DNA of 64,000 nucleotides, taken from Flavobacterium sp. Its GTDB lineage: Bacteria; Bacteroidota; Bacteroidia; Flavobacteriales; Flavobacteriaceae. Positions within the stretch are counted from its first letter, which is position 1. Each line of letters opens with the position of its first letter. Position numbers and translations under genes: made by a program. Positions 54,001-62,818 of this stretch are shown one piece after another. The notes below the pieces were generated by a model. It was given only the letters and a program-made list of their open reading frames with translations, did not search any database and was not told where the DNA came from. The stretch is from positions 1 to 64,000 of the forward strand of contig JAQSDU010000014.1 in NCBI GenBank assembly GCA_029946065.1, given 5' to 3'.

Positions 54001-55531
54001 TGGACAAATCGAGAATGCCATCAAAATCCATAAAAAGATTTGGGTCGTTTACCACAAGTTTGCCATTATACAATGGACTTTTCAATCCGCCATTTACAAT
54101 AATGTTAGTATAATTATATTTATTATAGCCCAATTTGAAAATCTTTCCGTCAATTTTAGTATTGAGATTTTTGGCGGTAAAACCTTTTCCATTCACGTTT
54201 AAATCTAGGCTTACATAGCCAACATCGCTCCTATCGAGGAAATTTCCGATATTGAAATTTTCGAGTACTACATTTCCAAAATAAGAGGCATTGTCGATGT
54301 TGTTAATATTGTCAATTTTGAGTGTTGACAACACATTACCGATAGCAGACGTGAGAAAAAAATCGGATTTTATATAAGTGGTTGTGATTTCAGAATTACC
54401 GACAAGGCTGTACTGTCCGAGTTTTTTTAATATTGTAGGCAATTTCTTTCCAAGAATATTAGGCAATATTGAAACGAGATCATCATAGTTAGAATCCAGT
54501 CGCTCGAATTGTCCTTTCATATAAAAAGGCTTTGTCTTGGTATCAAAAAGATTCTTGAAAGCTAATGCCCCGGCAACGAATGTCTTTTTGTTATCATCAA
54601 TTTTTAAGTTATTGATTTTTAAATCATTAAGTGTTCCTGTTATCTTACTATGAAGATTAAACACCTTATTGCGTCCTAATTCTTTATAAAAATAACGGAT
54701 ATCGTTCGTGGCAATTGTTGATGAGTCAATATCGACCTTAAATAGCACCTTGTTGTTAAAGTCTTTAAAGTCTTTACGGTCGTAGTACAAACCTACTTTC
54801 CCTTTTATTGCAGAATATTTTGTAGCGATAGACAATTCATCTAAAAGTATATTTTGCTTCGTGTAAGTGAATTTTGCACTCATGTCTTTCACCAACAAAC
54901 CACGATGGTCCTTGAACGACATTTTATTGATTTTTGTAGTTACATCAGGGCCGTATATTTTAAAATTGCTAAGAGAAGCATCTAATTTGGTTAAGTCAAG
55001 TTCTTTGGCAACAGCATGATTTTCGTCGGTGAGTTTAAAATGGCTGTTGGTGAAATAGGCATTTTGTGCTTTTAAAAGGAATTTTTTTGTAGATTTTTTT
55101 CCGCTTTCAAAAAGGGCAATAAAGCGATCTAAATTGGTATCGGTTTCGTTTTTATAATTTTTTAGGTTGAATACCAAGCCGTCAAGCCTAATATCACCAA
55201 ACATCAAATCGCCGTTATATAATTTTTTAAAACTTAAAATATTGGTCTTGATGCGATTGGCATAAATCAAAGTGTCTTTATGGTGGTCACGGATCATAAC
55301 GTTCTTAAGCTTTACACCTCCAAAAATAGAAATGGCAACTTGTTCGACTTTGATATCGGTTTTATAATCGTTATTGAGCGTTTCCGTAACGTATTCGCCA
55401 ATTGCAGTTTGCACTACTGGTAGCGAAAGTACAATACCAAGCGTCAGCAAAAGCAGCACCAGTCCAAGTAAGGAACGGACCACAATTTTTTTGAACTTTT
55501 TGAGCTTGTCTGTTGTTTTTATTTTTTCCAA
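51017..55531 (-). CDS. tamB: TamB-like translocation/assembly protein, TTG start
   Basis: The protein has 1504 residues from TTG 55531 (MEKIKTTDKLKKFKK); the next in-frame ATG is past the membrane anchor, so TTG is needed. One N-terminal helix (about 18-40) anchors it. Then come hundreds of residues of repeating beta strands (a long lipid-conducting groove) and a C-terminal TamB/DUF490 domain with GMTAKGSGNLFLEINTLGKF and QTQALTLLGTGGF. A Lys/Pro-rich tail ends the chain. TamB moves lipids or helps outer-membrane protein insertion with a BamA/TamA partner. It diverges from tsaD. Confidence 0.92.
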   Translation of the reverse strand: MEKIKTTDKLKKFKKIVVRSLLGLVLLLLTLGIVLSLPVVQTAIGEYVTETLNNDYKTDIKVEQVAISIFGGVKLKNVMIRDHHKDTLIYANRIKTNILSFKKLYNGDLMFGDIRLDGLVFNLKNYKNETDTNLDRFIALFESGKKSTKKFLLKAQNAYFTNSHFKLTDENHAVAKELDLTKLDASLSNFKIYGPDVTTKINKMSFKDHRGLLVKDMSAKFTYTKQNILLDELSIATKYSAIKGKVGLYYDRKDFKDFNNKVLFKVDIDSSTIATNDIRYFYKELGRNKVFNLHSKITGTLNDLKINNLKIDDNKKTFVAGALAFKNLFDTKTKPFYMKGQFERLDSNYDDLVSILPNILGKKLPTILKKLGQYSLVGNSEITTTYIKSDFFLTSAIGNVLSTLKIDNINNIDNASYFGNVVLENFNIGNFLDRSDVGYVSLDLNVNGKGFTAKNLNTKIDGKIFKLGYNKYNYTNIIVNGGLKSPLYNGKLVVNDPNLFMDFDGILDLSKKDKRYDFHANIDFANLNKLNFTKDSIAIFKGDIRSDVSGNSLDNLRGTVTVADASYQNQKDTYIFDDFSITSNFDADNVRTIAINSPNIVEGQVVGKFQFNQLGKMIQNSIGSLYTNYKPNKVKKGQYLKFNFSVYSKIIEIFYPGIEIATNTFVKGSINSDNDEFKLNFTSPNIKAYENNFDNIRIRVDNKNPLYNAYVELDSIRTKYYKMSDFSLINVTMKDTLFVKSEFKGGSKGNDFYKLNFFHTIDKDNNNVVGIKKSELKFKDYLWFLNENGGEDNKIVFDKNLKNFAIDSVVMSHENQKISLLGSLHDTSYKDLNLNFENVDLSKIIPSVDSLKIAGNLNGKVNFKQNNSIYQPTASLKLDKLTVNNILLGDLNLDVEGDDAFRKFTVNSSLENENVKSFLAEGNFRIENKQTHMDMDLRFNEFNLAALSPLGGTVISNIRGYVSGTSYISGTVDKPDINGRLFLERAGFKIPYLNTDYSFKENSIVDLSESQFLFQNATLIDTKYNTEGRLNGAIRHKNFSKWDLNLNLNANNLLVLDTADSEDAAYYGTAFIDGNATISGPTDGLVIDVHAKSNKGTNIKIPINNSESVGSKNFMHFLSPKEKFNLQKGIITQSRDYKGLELNFDLDITRDAVIEVILDRETGHGMTAKGSGNLFLEINTLGKFQMTGDYQVYDGSYNFKYRGLIDKKFEVKRYSSIVWEGDPMRARLNLEAIYKTKANPSILLENNAANRKVDVEVGINITGNLSSPEPDFSINFPNLSSVLKSEIQTKLDDKDIRQTQALTLLGTGGFASNEGVNQSALTRNLYETAGGIFDDIFQNPDDKVKVGLDIVTADKTPGYESDGSIGVTVSTQINEKISVNGKVGVPVGGINESAIVGDVEVQYRVNEDGTMNLRFFNRENDINYLGEGIGYTQGLGITYQVDFDTFKDLVNKIFNKKKLDREKKANDQVPDSDIIVPEGMNFSKIKKKKTEQQKPKDAVPQKED

Positions 55532-55578
55532 AAATCTTATTTTGCGAGTGGAAACAAAGAACCTTTCATAAAAATAGC

Positions 55579-55586
55579 TACTTTTG
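55579..55586 (+). promoter_or_regulatory. Possible -7 box of tsaD
   Basis: TACTTTTG matches TAnnTTTG, 69 bp before the tsaD ATG. Confidence 0.3.
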
Positions 55587-55655
55587 TAAGCGTTGTAAAA
55601 TTAGATATTTTTAATTGAATGACTATCAAATATAATCCAAAATCCATGCCTTTTT

Positions 55656-56678
55656 ATGCAATCTGAAGCAGTTTTTATACTGGCCATTGAAAGTTCTTGT
55701 GATGATACCGCTGCGGCTGTATTAAAAAACGACAAAGTACTGTCAAATGTTGTCGCCAATCAGTTAATTCACCAGCAATATGGAGGTGTTGTACCCGAAC
55801 TTGCTTCAAGAGCGCACCAACAAAATATTGTTCCGGTGATTGATGCGGCAATTAAAAAATCAGGAATCGACAAATCGCAATTAACAGCCGTTGCCTTTAC
55901 ACAAGGCCCGGGTTTATTGGGTTCGCTGTTGGTGGGAAGTTCTTTTGCAAAATCGCTTGCCCTTGCTTTGAATATTCCGCTAATTGCCGTTAACCACATG
56001 CACGCACACATATTAGCGCATTTTATTGATGAAGAAGGATTTGAAAAACCGGAATTTCCATTTTTGGCATTGACCATTTCCGGAGGGCATACGCAAATTG
56101 TAAAAGTCAACGATTTCTTCCATTTAGAAATTATTGGCGAAACAACAGATGATGCTGTTGGGGAAGCTTTCGATAAAACTGCTAAAATATTGGGATTGCC
56201 ATATCCTGGTGGCCCTTTGGTTGATAAACATGCACAATCCGGAAACCCAAAAGCTTTTCCATTTACCAAGCCAAAAGTACCGGGATTAGATTTTAGTTTT
56301 TCGGGATTGAAGACACAGATTTTATATTTCGTTCAGAAAAATACGACGGCAAATCCGAATTTTATTGCTGAAAATATCGACGACATCTGTGCATCCGTGC
56401 AACACATTATTATCAAAATCCTGATGGACAAATTGAAATTGGCGGTAGCGCAAACGGGAATTAAACAAATTGCTATCGGCGGCGGCGTTTCTGCCAATTC
56501 CGGCATCAGAAACACACTAATTGAAGCCAGGGAAAAATACGGTTGGAAGACGTTCATTCCAAAATTTGAATACACAACAGACAATGCCGCCATGATTGGA
56601 ATTGCCGGTTACCAAAAATATTTACACGAAAAATTTAACGATGCGTCCGTAGTATCAAAAGCTAGAATCGAATTTTAA
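55656..56678 (+). CDS. tsaD: tRNA N6-adenosine threonylcarbamoyltransferase
   Basis: The protein has 340 residues. AIESSCDDTAAAVL opens the ATPase fold, NHMHAHILAHF (about 109-119) holds the metal His residues, and TISGGHTQIVKV and AIGGGVSANSGIR give the nucleotide loops. It transfers the threonylcarbamoyl group to A37 of ANN-decoding tRNAs with TsaB and TsaE. rsmE follows after one base. Confidence 0.98.
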   Translation: MQSEAVFILAIESSCDDTAAAVLKNDKVLSNVVANQLIHQQYGGVVPELASRAHQQNIVPVIDAAIKKSGIDKSQLTAVAFTQGPGLLGSLLVGSSFAKSLALALNIPLIAVNHMHAHILAHFIDEEGFEKPEFPFLALTISGGHTQIVKVNDFFHLEIIGETTDDAVGEAFDKTAKILGLPYPGGPLVDKHAQSGNPKAFPFTKPKVPGLDFSFSGLKTQILYFVQKNTTANPNFIAENIDDICASVQHIIIKILMDKLKLAVAQTGIKQIAIGGGVSANSGIRNTLIEAREKYGWKTFIPKFEYTTDNAAMIGIAGYQKYLHEKFNDASVVSKARIEF

Positions 56679-56679
56679 T

Positions 56680-57384
56680 ATGCAATTATTCTACAATCCT
56701 GATATCAACGCAACGACAGAAAGCTTCTCCTTTGATAAGGAAGAAAGCCGTCATATTATTAAAGTACTCCGTAAAAAAGATACAGATATATTATATGTTA
56801 CCAATGGTTTGGGTTTTATATTTAAAACTGAAATTACATTGGCATCTGACAATAAATGCACTGTGAAAATCATCGGTTTTGAAAAAGCCGAAAGTCCTAA
56901 AGTACATTTACATCTTGCCGTTGCACCAACGAAAATGAACGAACGTTACGAATGGTTTTTGGAAAAAGCAACAGAAATTGGTATTCAAGAAATCACGCCA
57001 ATTATCTGTGATCATTCTGAACGGAAAATCATCAAAACCGAGCGATTCGACAAAATAATATTGTCGGCAATGAAACAATCCAATCAGTATTTCTTGCCAA
57101 AACTGAATGCGCCAATTGCTTATAAAGACTTTGTTTCGCAAACTTTTTTAGGACAAAAACTAATTGCGCATTGTGAAGAAACCGACAAAAAAAGTTTGAA
57201 AGACCTATTGATTTCAGAACAAAATGTAACCATGCTGATTGGTCCAGAAGGCGATTTTTCTGAAAAAGAAATCCAATCTGCACTAAAAAATAATTTTTTG
57301 CCTGTATCTTTAGGCGCAACAAGATTAAGAACCGAAACCGCAGCAATCGTGGCTTGTCACAGCGTGGTTTTTGCCAATGAATAG
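56680..57384 (+). CDS. rsmE: 16S rRNA (uracil-1498-N3)-methyltransferase
   Basis: The protein has 234 residues. It begins MQLFYNPDI, has EESRHIIKVLRKK near residue 23-35 and the SPOUT knot motifs LIGPEGDFSEKEI (about 187-199) and SLGATRLRTETAAI (about 210-223). It methylates U1498 in 16S rRNA. One base from the tsaD stop; the DUF4159 gene starts 10 bp after its own stop. Confidence 0.96.
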   Translation: MQLFYNPDINATTESFSFDKEESRHIIKVLRKKDTDILYVTNGLGFIFKTEITLASDNKCTVKIIGFEKAESPKVHLHLAVAPTKMNERYEWFLEKATEIGIQEITPIICDHSERKIIKTERFDKIILSAMKQSNQYFLPKLNAPIAYKDFVSQTFLGQKLIAHCEETDKKSLKDLLISEQNVTMLIGPEGDFSEKEIQSALKNNFLPVSLGATRLRTETAAIVACHSVVFANE

Positions 57385-57394
57385 TTTTAAAATC

Positions 57395-58033
57395 ATGAAA
57401 AAAATAACCTGGATCATATTACTTTTTACCACTTTTAGCTTTTCGCAGGAAATTGCGCTTTTAAAATATGGCGGTGGCGGCGACTGGTATGCCAATCCGA
57501 CTTCATTGCCGAATTTGATTAAGTTTTGTAACCAGAATATCGGTACAAAATTAAAACAAAAACCACCAACAGTTGAAGTTGGAAGTCCAGATTTATTGTC
57601 ATATCCTTTTGTTCATGCGACCGGACACGGGAATGTTGTTTTCACGGATGCGGAAATTGTCAACCTTAGAAACTATATGCTCGGCGGCGGATTCGTGCAT
57701 TTTGATGATAATTACGGCATGGATGAATACATCCGAACAGCAATAAAAAAGGTTTTCCCAAACTATGATTTGGTTGAAATTCCGGCAAGCCATCCGATTT
57801 TTCAAAAGCCTTATCCGTTTCCAGCGGGTTTACCAAAAATCCATGAGCATGATGGGAAAAGACCGCAAGCATTTGGAATTTTTATCGACAATCGATTGGT
57901 TTTCCTTTATACGTTTGAATGCGATTTAGGCGATGGATGGGAAGATCCAGAAGTACATAACGATCCAAAAGAAGTGCGTGAAAAAGCATTAAAAATGGGT
58001 GCAAACATCATCAATTATATTTTCAATAATTAA
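57395..58033 (+). CDS. DUF4159-domain exported protein
   Basis: The ATG at 57395 gives 212 residues with a clean signal peptide (MKKITWIILLFTTFSFSQ); an ATG at 57377 would add six residues. The mature part reads YGGGGDWYANPTSLPNLI, then MLGGGFVHFDDNYGMDEYIRTAIKKVFP and FECDLGDGWEDPEVHND, the pattern of the DUF4159 family, a Rossmann/GATase-like fold. Function is unknown. It lies in the tsaD-rsmE-AI-2E run, which is close-packed and probably one transcript. Confidence 0.85.
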   Translation: MKKITWIILLFTTFSFSQEIALLKYGGGGDWYANPTSLPNLIKFCNQNIGTKLKQKPPTVEVGSPDLLSYPFVHATGHGNVVFTDAEIVNLRNYMLGGGFVHFDDNYGMDEYIRTAIKKVFPNYDLVEIPASHPIFQKPYPFPAGLPKIHEHDGKRPQAFGIFIDNRLVFLYTFECDLGDGWEDPEVHNDPKEVREKALKMGANIINYIFNN

Positions 58034-58043
58034 GAAATAGCAA

Positions 58044-59135
58044 ATGGCAACAGCAAAAACAATATCTGAAGGCATATTAAGATCCATTGCGTTTATTGCA
58101 CTTGCCGTTGTCGTGTTGTACTTTTTTTACCACATACAAACGGTCATTATTTACCTGATTGTTTCGCTGATCCTTACGTTAATAGGAAATCCTATTGTGA
58201 AATTTTTTAGAAAACGACTCAAGTTTTCCAACACTTTGGCAACAGTCGCTACTTTGTTGATTTATGTATTCATTATCGCCGGATTTATCTGGATGTTCGT
58301 GCCGCTTATTGTAAGCCAAAGTGAGAGTCTTTCTGTCTTAAATACCGACAATATTCAAAATAGCATGCAAGCCTTGCTGCAACAAATTGACGGTTATCTG
58401 AACAGTTTTAACATGAATTCCAAAGATTTGCTGAAAAGTTCTAACCTTTCGTCGAAGCTAGATTTTAATTTCATTCCGCTTTTTTTAAATACGATTGTTG
58501 ACACGGTTAGCGGTTTCGGAATGGGGCTTGCCTCTACCCTTTTCATCACTTTTTTCTTTCTGAAAGACAAAATGATGTTCATCGACGGTATTAAAACATT
58601 GATGCCGCAACGCCACGAAGATAGAATCCTTAACTCCCTTGACAAAATCAACGATTTGTTGAGTCGCTATTTTATTGGATTATTGCTGCAATTGTTCATC
58701 GTTTTTATTTTGTATTTAATCGTGTTGTTAATTTTCGGAATGGAAAACGCCGTTATCATTGCGTTTTTGTGTGCTGTGCTGAATATCATTCCATACATCG
58801 GACCGATTATAGCTTCAGTTTTAGTGGCGGTTTTAACAATGATAAGCAATTTAGGAAGCGATTTCCAAAGTGTAATGTTGCCGCAAACCGTTTATGTGCT
58901 CATCGGATTTTCTATTGTACAAATTATCGATAACAATGTTTCTCAGCCGATTATCTTTTCTAAAAGTACCTATTGTCATCCGCTGGAGATTTTTCTTGTA
59001 ATCTTAACTGCGGGCTTTTTGTTTGGGATTTTAGGAATGATTGCTGCGGTTCCTATTTATACAATGCTGAAAGTCATCGGCAAGGAATTTTTTCCCGACA
59101 ATAAGATCATACAACTACTTACTAAAAATATCTAG
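58044..59135 (+). CDS. AI-2E family (TqsA/PerM-like) membrane transporter
   Basis: The protein has 363 residues and about seven to eight membrane helices. The family pattern is clear: FGMENAVIIAFLCAVLNIIPYIGPIIASV (about 230-258) and the closing FGILGMIAAVPIYTMLKVIGKEF. Despite the name, most members move other solutes (for example Na+/H+), so the cargo is unknown. It starts 10 bp after the DUF4159 stop. Confidence 0.88.
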   Translation: MATAKTISEGILRSIAFIALAVVVLYFFYHIQTVIIYLIVSLILTLIGNPIVKFFRKRLKFSNTLATVATLLIYVFIIAGFIWMFVPLIVSQSESLSVLNTDNIQNSMQALLQQIDGYLNSFNMNSKDLLKSSNLSSKLDFNFIPLFLNTIVDTVSGFGMGLASTLFITFFFLKDKMMFIDGIKTLMPQRHEDRILNSLDKINDLLSRYFIGLLLQLFIVFILYLIVLLIFGMENAVIIAFLCAVLNIIPYIGPIIASVLVAVLTMISNLGSDFQSVMLPQTVYVLIGFSIVQIIDNNVSQPIIFSKSTYCHPLEIFLVILTAGFLFGILGMIAAVPIYTMLKVIGKEFFPDNKIIQLLTKNI

Positions 59136-59137
59136 TT

Positions 59138-60313
59138 TTGTTTTCCTGTATTCTTAAACCTGAAATCCAGACTTTCATCGACCAGAATATTGGCGTTGAC
59201 ATTTCAAAATTGGCGTTACAGAAAAATCCATTTCCCGATACAGATTGGACGGAAATCTTGAATCAGATCGCGGCTAAAACCAAGTCAAAATCTAAACTTC
59301 CAAGCTGGTTTGAAACCCAAAATATCATTTATCCTTCTAAAATTTCCGTTGAGCAAACTTCTTCTGAAATTACAGCTTTGTACAAATCAAATTTGATTTT
59401 CGGAAAAAATTTAATTGACTTGACCGGCGGTTTTGGCGTTGATGATTTCTATTTTTCAAAAGTGATGTCAACTGTCGTGCATTGCGAGATGAATGCTAGT
59501 TTATCTGAAATTGTTAAGCATAATTTTAACCAATTAGGTGTTGCAAACACAAGCTTTTATAACAATGACAGTGCGTTAGCGTTGAAAGAAATCGATGCAC
59601 AATTCGATTGGCTATACATAGATCCTTCGAGGCGAAATGAGGCGAAAGGCAAAGTTTTTATGCTCAAAGATTGTCTCCCTAATGTACCTGAATTACTCGA
59701 TTTTTATTTTTCATATACCGAAAACGTACTCCTTAAAACCGCTCCAATATTGGATATTTCGGCAGGATTGAGCGAATTAAAATTTGTAAAATCCATCCAT
59801 ATTATAGCCGTTGACAATGAAGTAAAGGAATTACTTTGGGAATTGGCTAAAGATTTTGACGATACGATTACAATCAAAACGGTCAATATTACAAAAGAAG
59901 AAAATGAGTATTTTGATTTTCAACTCGGGTGCAACCTTACTGCTACAATTGGTTTGCCAGAAAAATACTTGTATGAACCCAATAGCGCTATTATGAAATC
60001 TGGTGGTTTTGAAAATATTGGGCATCATTTCGGGTTAAAAAAATTACATCAGCATTCCCATTTATACACAAGTACAGCAGTGATAGATTTTCCAGGGCGG
60101 ATTTTTGAAATCACTAACAGTTTTGCTTATACTAAAAATGAAATGAAACAATTCCTTCAAAACCAAAAATCAAATATTACAACCCGAAATTTTCCCGAAA
60201 CCGTAGAAAACATCAGAAAAAAGTGGAAAATAAAAGACGGTGGTGACCAATATTGTTTTTTCACAACTGATGCAAATAACAATAAAATAGTTTTAATTTG
60301 CAGCAAAATATAA
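59138..60313 (+). CDS. THUMP-like class I SAM methyltransferase, TTG start
   Basis: The protein has 391 residues from TTG 59138, three bases after the previous stop. In-frame codons upstream are AAA-TAT-CTA-GTT after a TAA, and the next ATG is over 300 bp inside, so TTG is the only reasonable start. The SAM loop LIDLTGGFGVDDFYFS (about 94-109) and a catalytic DWLYIDPSRRNEAKG (about 157-171) mark an RNA or protein N-methyltransferase. The C-terminal third matches the THUMP-like region of flavobacterial homologues. Target unknown. Confidence 0.85.
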   Translation: MFSCILKPEIQTFIDQNIGVDISKLALQKNPFPDTDWTEILNQIAAKTKSKSKLPSWFETQNIIYPSKISVEQTSSEITALYKSNLIFGKNLIDLTGGFGVDDFYFSKVMSTVVHCEMNASLSEIVKHNFNQLGVANTSFYNNDSALALKEIDAQFDWLYIDPSRRNEAKGKVFMLKDCLPNVPELLDFYFSYTENVLLKTAPILDISAGLSELKFVKSIHIIAVDNEVKELLWELAKDFDDTITIKTVNITKEENEYFDFQLGCNLTATIGLPEKYLYEPNSAIMKSGGFENIGHHFGLKKLHQHSHLYTSTAVIDFPGRIFEITNSFAYTKNEMKQFLQNQKSNITTRNFPETVENIRKKWKIKDGGDQYCFFTTDANNNKIVLICSKI

Positions 60314-60320
60314 AGCACTT

Positions 60321-60890
60321 ATGAAATATTCTTTAGCCTTTCTTATACTTTTCTTTAGCTTGGGTTTGTATGCCCAAAAACCTTGCGAATATGCGTCGAA
60401 TGTTGTGGACAGTATTGGCAGTTATAAGGCGACTAAGGATTATGTCGTGCATGAAAGAAATTTTGCTGGCAATGAGGCTTATATGTTTTTTTCTTTGGTA
60501 AAAGTAGATAGTATGCCGTTGTTGAACCTGCAATTCATTCAAAAAAGCAGCGATATGATTAAAGTAAATTGCCTCGATGTCAATTCGAAGGTTTTTCTCC
60601 AATTGCAAAATGGCAAAATCATAACATTGCTGCACACCAATGACGAAAGTTGTGGAACGATGATTCGTGTCGCCGAAGAAAACAAATATTCAAGAGTTAC
60701 AACTGGGACTTTTATGTTTATGAAGGGTTCTATCGAAGATTTGAAGTCGTCTCCTGTTTCATTAATGCGGGTAAAATTCTCTACCGAAATACTGGATTTT
60801 GTGTTTAAGAAAGAATTGGTTTCTGAACTTACGAAACAGACATACCAACCGGAGAATTACTTCATTGATTATTTGAAGTGTGTTGACTGA
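60321..60890 (+). CDS. Small exported protein of unknown function
   Basis: The protein has 189 residues. A signal peptide ends LGLYAQ. The mature region has one pair of cysteines early on and one in ESCGTM, and strand-like segments (YKATKDYVVHERNF, EAYMFFSLVKVDSM), with no motif I recognise. It starts 8 bp after the methyltransferase stop and so ends the tsaD run. Confidence 0.7.
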   Translation: MKYSLAFLILFFSLGLYAQKPCEYASNVVDSIGSYKATKDYVVHERNFAGNEAYMFFSLVKVDSMPLLNLQFIQKSSDMIKVNCLDVNSKVFLQLQNGKIITLLHTNDESCGTMIRVAEENKYSRVTTGTFMFMKGSIEDLKSSPVSLMRVKFSTEILDFVFKKELVSELTKQTYQPENYFIDYLKCVD

Positions 60891-60975
60891 TATAGTTTGC
60901 AGTGTTCAGTATTCAAACGACAAAAAGTAGGTTTCGGGTTCCAGATTTCAGGTTGATTACTGAATACCGACCATG

Positions 60976-61671
60976 CTATTTACATTTCCATTTAAAATCA
61001 GACAATGAGTCTTTTGCAGCGTCTTTGAGATTGTAATGCCACCATTCTGAATCGAAAGACAGAAAATTATTTTCGAGCATAATTTTCTTAAGTAGCCGTC
61101 TATTTTTTAAAACTTTTTCGGGCAAATCGGTATAGTTATGTCCCGCCTTTTCTCCAAAATAATCAAAAGGAGTACCCATGTCGAGTTCTTTTCCATCAGC
61201 ATCAACCAGCGTCAAGTCAACAGCACCGCCGCGATTATGGATCGAACCTTTAGCAGGATCAGCAACATATTGCGGGTCGTTGACAATTTTCCACATCTTT
61301 TTTTGAATTGATAATGGCCTATAGCAATCGAATAATTTGAGATGATAACCCAGTTTTAAGAACGCTTCATTAGCACTTATGAGTGACTTTAAAGTTTTTA
61401 AACGGAGATAACATTCGGGGCAGTCATATACTTTTGTTTTAAGAAAATTGTCATCGGTAGCATATTTCATATCGAGAACGAATTCGGCGCTGTAATCTTT
61501 TAAATTGACGAATGTGGTGTCATTTAAGGTTGTAGGTTCCGTCGTAGCTTTTGCGAAAGCACTAGTAATAGCTGCATTGCTATTACTTTTATTTTTGGCA
61601 ACAACCAAGGGAAAGGAATTCTGACATGAAAAAAGAAAAAACAAACTGATTATGAGCACTGTATTTTTCAT
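60976..61671 (-). CDS. D-alanyl-D-alanine dipeptidase (VanX/DdpX-like, M15D)
   Basis: The protein has 231 residues. Lipobox LFSC anchors it. The M15 zinc site is present: SIHNRGGAVDLTLVD (S-x-H-x6-D) at about 145-159 and the catalytic DSEWWHYN near residue 210. It splits D-Ala-D-Ala dipeptide in the periplasm, as in peptidoglycan recycling. No vancomycin cluster (vanH/vanA) is around, so resistance is unlikely. A -7-like TAGATTTG (minus strand, 61702-61709) lies 31 bp upstream. Confidence 0.88.
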   Translation of the reverse strand: MKNTVLIISLFFLFSCQNSFPLVVAKNKSNSNAAITSAFAKATTEPTTLNDTTFVNLKDYSAEFVLDMKYATDDNFLKTKVYDCPECYLRLKTLKSLISANEAFLKLGYHLKLFDCYRPLSIQKKMWKIVNDPQYVADPAKGSIHNRGGAVDLTLVDADGKELDMGTPFDYFGEKAGHNYTDLPEKVLKNRRLLKKIMLENNFLSFDSEWWHYNLKDAAKDSLSDFKWKCK

Positions 61672-61752
61672 GTTTTGAAATTTTGGCTTTTATTTACCAT
61701 ACAAATCTATCAATAATGAGTAAATTTATTAAATCAATTGTAAATTATTACT

Positions 61753-62055
61753 ATGAAAAAGTTACTATTATTGGGAACTGCCTTACTATTTTGTGGAGCT
61801 ATTAATGCCCAGACAAAGAAAGCAGCACCGAACGACTCAAAATCAGTTACCGTTAAAAAAGACGTGAAAGTTACGGTTGAAACGCCAGAAGTGCAAAAAA
61901 ATGATACTAAAACGAGTACCACCGCAACAAAAGAAGTCAAAGCCACCACTGTAAAGGAGGGCGAAACCTACAAAGGAAAAACAGTTTTTAAAGATACCAA
62001 AGGCAAAAGATATTATCTGAACTCCAATGGCAATAAGACTTATATTGATGAATAA
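61753..62055 (+). CDS. 100-residue exported Lys/Thr-rich protein
   Basis: The signal peptide ends INAQ. The mature 81 residues are very rich in Lys, Thr and Val with charged repeats (KDVKVTVETPEVQKNDTK), probably disordered, followed by a short C-terminal module KGKTVFKDTKGKRYYLNSNGNKTYIDE. The ending G-K-R-Y-Y-x-N-x-x-G-N-K-x-Y resembles short repeats seen at the C-terminus of many small Bacteroidota exported proteins; I cannot name it. A strong terminator follows. Confidence 0.65.
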   Translation: MKKLLLLGTALLFCGAINAQTKKAAPNDSKSVTVKKDVKVTVETPEVQKNDTKTSTTATKEVKATTVKEGETYKGKTVFKDTKGKRYYLNSNGNKTYIDE

Positions 62056-62114
62056 TATCGTTGGATAATTTTGAATAACTTTTATTACTGTATTTAAAGG
62101 ACCCGAAGTATTTG

Positions 62115-62158
62115 ATTTCGGTTACAGAAGCATTTTATAATGTTCAGGTAACCGAAAT
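62115..62158 (+). terminator. Terminator of the Lys/Thr-rich protein gene
   Basis: ATTTCGGTTAC (62115-62125) pairs perfectly with GTAACCGAAAT (62148-62158), followed by TTTATTTTTTA. Confidence 0.85.
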
Positions 62159-62482
62159 TTTATTTTTTATGGTAACACTGCCAAATTGCGTGTATATAGA
62201 ATAGATTTACAATTTATCGAATTGTAATTACTATTCTATAAATAATCTTTTTCGTTCATAAAAATAGCATTTAAGTAATGGAATCATTCCGAAGCAGAAC
62301 CTCGAGACATCAACTGGAAAAATGTTGATTTTAGTTTTATGAAAACCTTAGGTTTTCAAACTTTCCTCATTTACACCGAGGCAAAGACTCGAGGAATTAT
62401 TTCGATTATAAAAATCATTTTATATGATTTTAGAATTTTAAAAAAACTATATTTACTATTATTAACAATTAAACCTATTTAT
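62159..62482 (+). other. Structured gene-free stretch with an open but starless frame
   Basis: No start-coupled gene is convincing here. The frame 62279-62482 is open into the next gene and reads WNHSEAEPRDINWKN... before the ATG at 62339; it may be a gene fragment or chance. The DNA is rich in inverted repeats: CCTCGAG (62300-62306)/CTCGAGG (62388-62394) encloses ATCAAC (62309-62314)/GTTGAT (62324-62329) and the perfect GAAAACCTTAGGTTTTC (62341-62357). Confidence 0.5.
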
Positions 62483-62719
62483 ATGAAAATTTTATTCTCA
62501 ATTGCGTTGTTTTGTACGTTGACTGCATTTACTGCGGGCAATGAAGTTAAAGAAGATGCTGATATTACATCTTATAAAGCTGTATATAGTGGTGGTCCAG
62601 ATGCATATTTTAAAACGAAGGCATGTAGGGCTGCGTTTATTGCTGGACCACATCCTGAATATACTGTTGTTCCCGGAACATTTTTATGGCCAGAAGCACA
62701 GGTGATTGTCTGCAATTAA
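62483..62719 (+). CDS. 78-residue exported protein of unknown function
   Basis: The ATG at 62483 gives a short signal peptide (MKILFSIALFCTLTAFTAG) and about 58 mature residues. These contain YSGGPDAYFKTKAC, AAFIAGPHPEYTVVPG and a closing EAQVIVCN with a second cysteine, so a single disulfide is possible. The frame is open further upstream to 62339, but that adds a basic, non-signal-like extension. No family recognised. A perfect terminator follows at 62788. Confidence 0.6.
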   Translation: MKILFSIALFCTLTAFTAGNEVKEDADITSYKAVYSGGPDAYFKTKACRAAFIAGPHPEYTVVPGTFLWPEAQVIVCN

Positions 62720-62787
62720 TTAAATTAGTGTATAAAAGGCTATAAAGCTTCTCAGCTTTAATTCTATTTTATACTTTAATATTAAAA

Positions 62788-62813
62788 AAAACCGAAACTA
62801 AAGTTTCGGTTTT
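62788..62813. terminator. Bidirectional terminator between the 78-aa gene and the M15 peptidase
   Basis: AAAACCGAAACT (62788-62799) pairs with AGTTTCGGTTTT (62802-62813); A run before, T run after. Confidence 0.88.
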
Positions 62814-62818
62814 TTGGT

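Noticed and set aside
60976..61671. Vancomycin-resistance vanX
   Set aside because: The M15D dipeptidase has no vanH, vanA or vanRS partners; such chromosomal lipoprotein forms are common in Bacteroidota.
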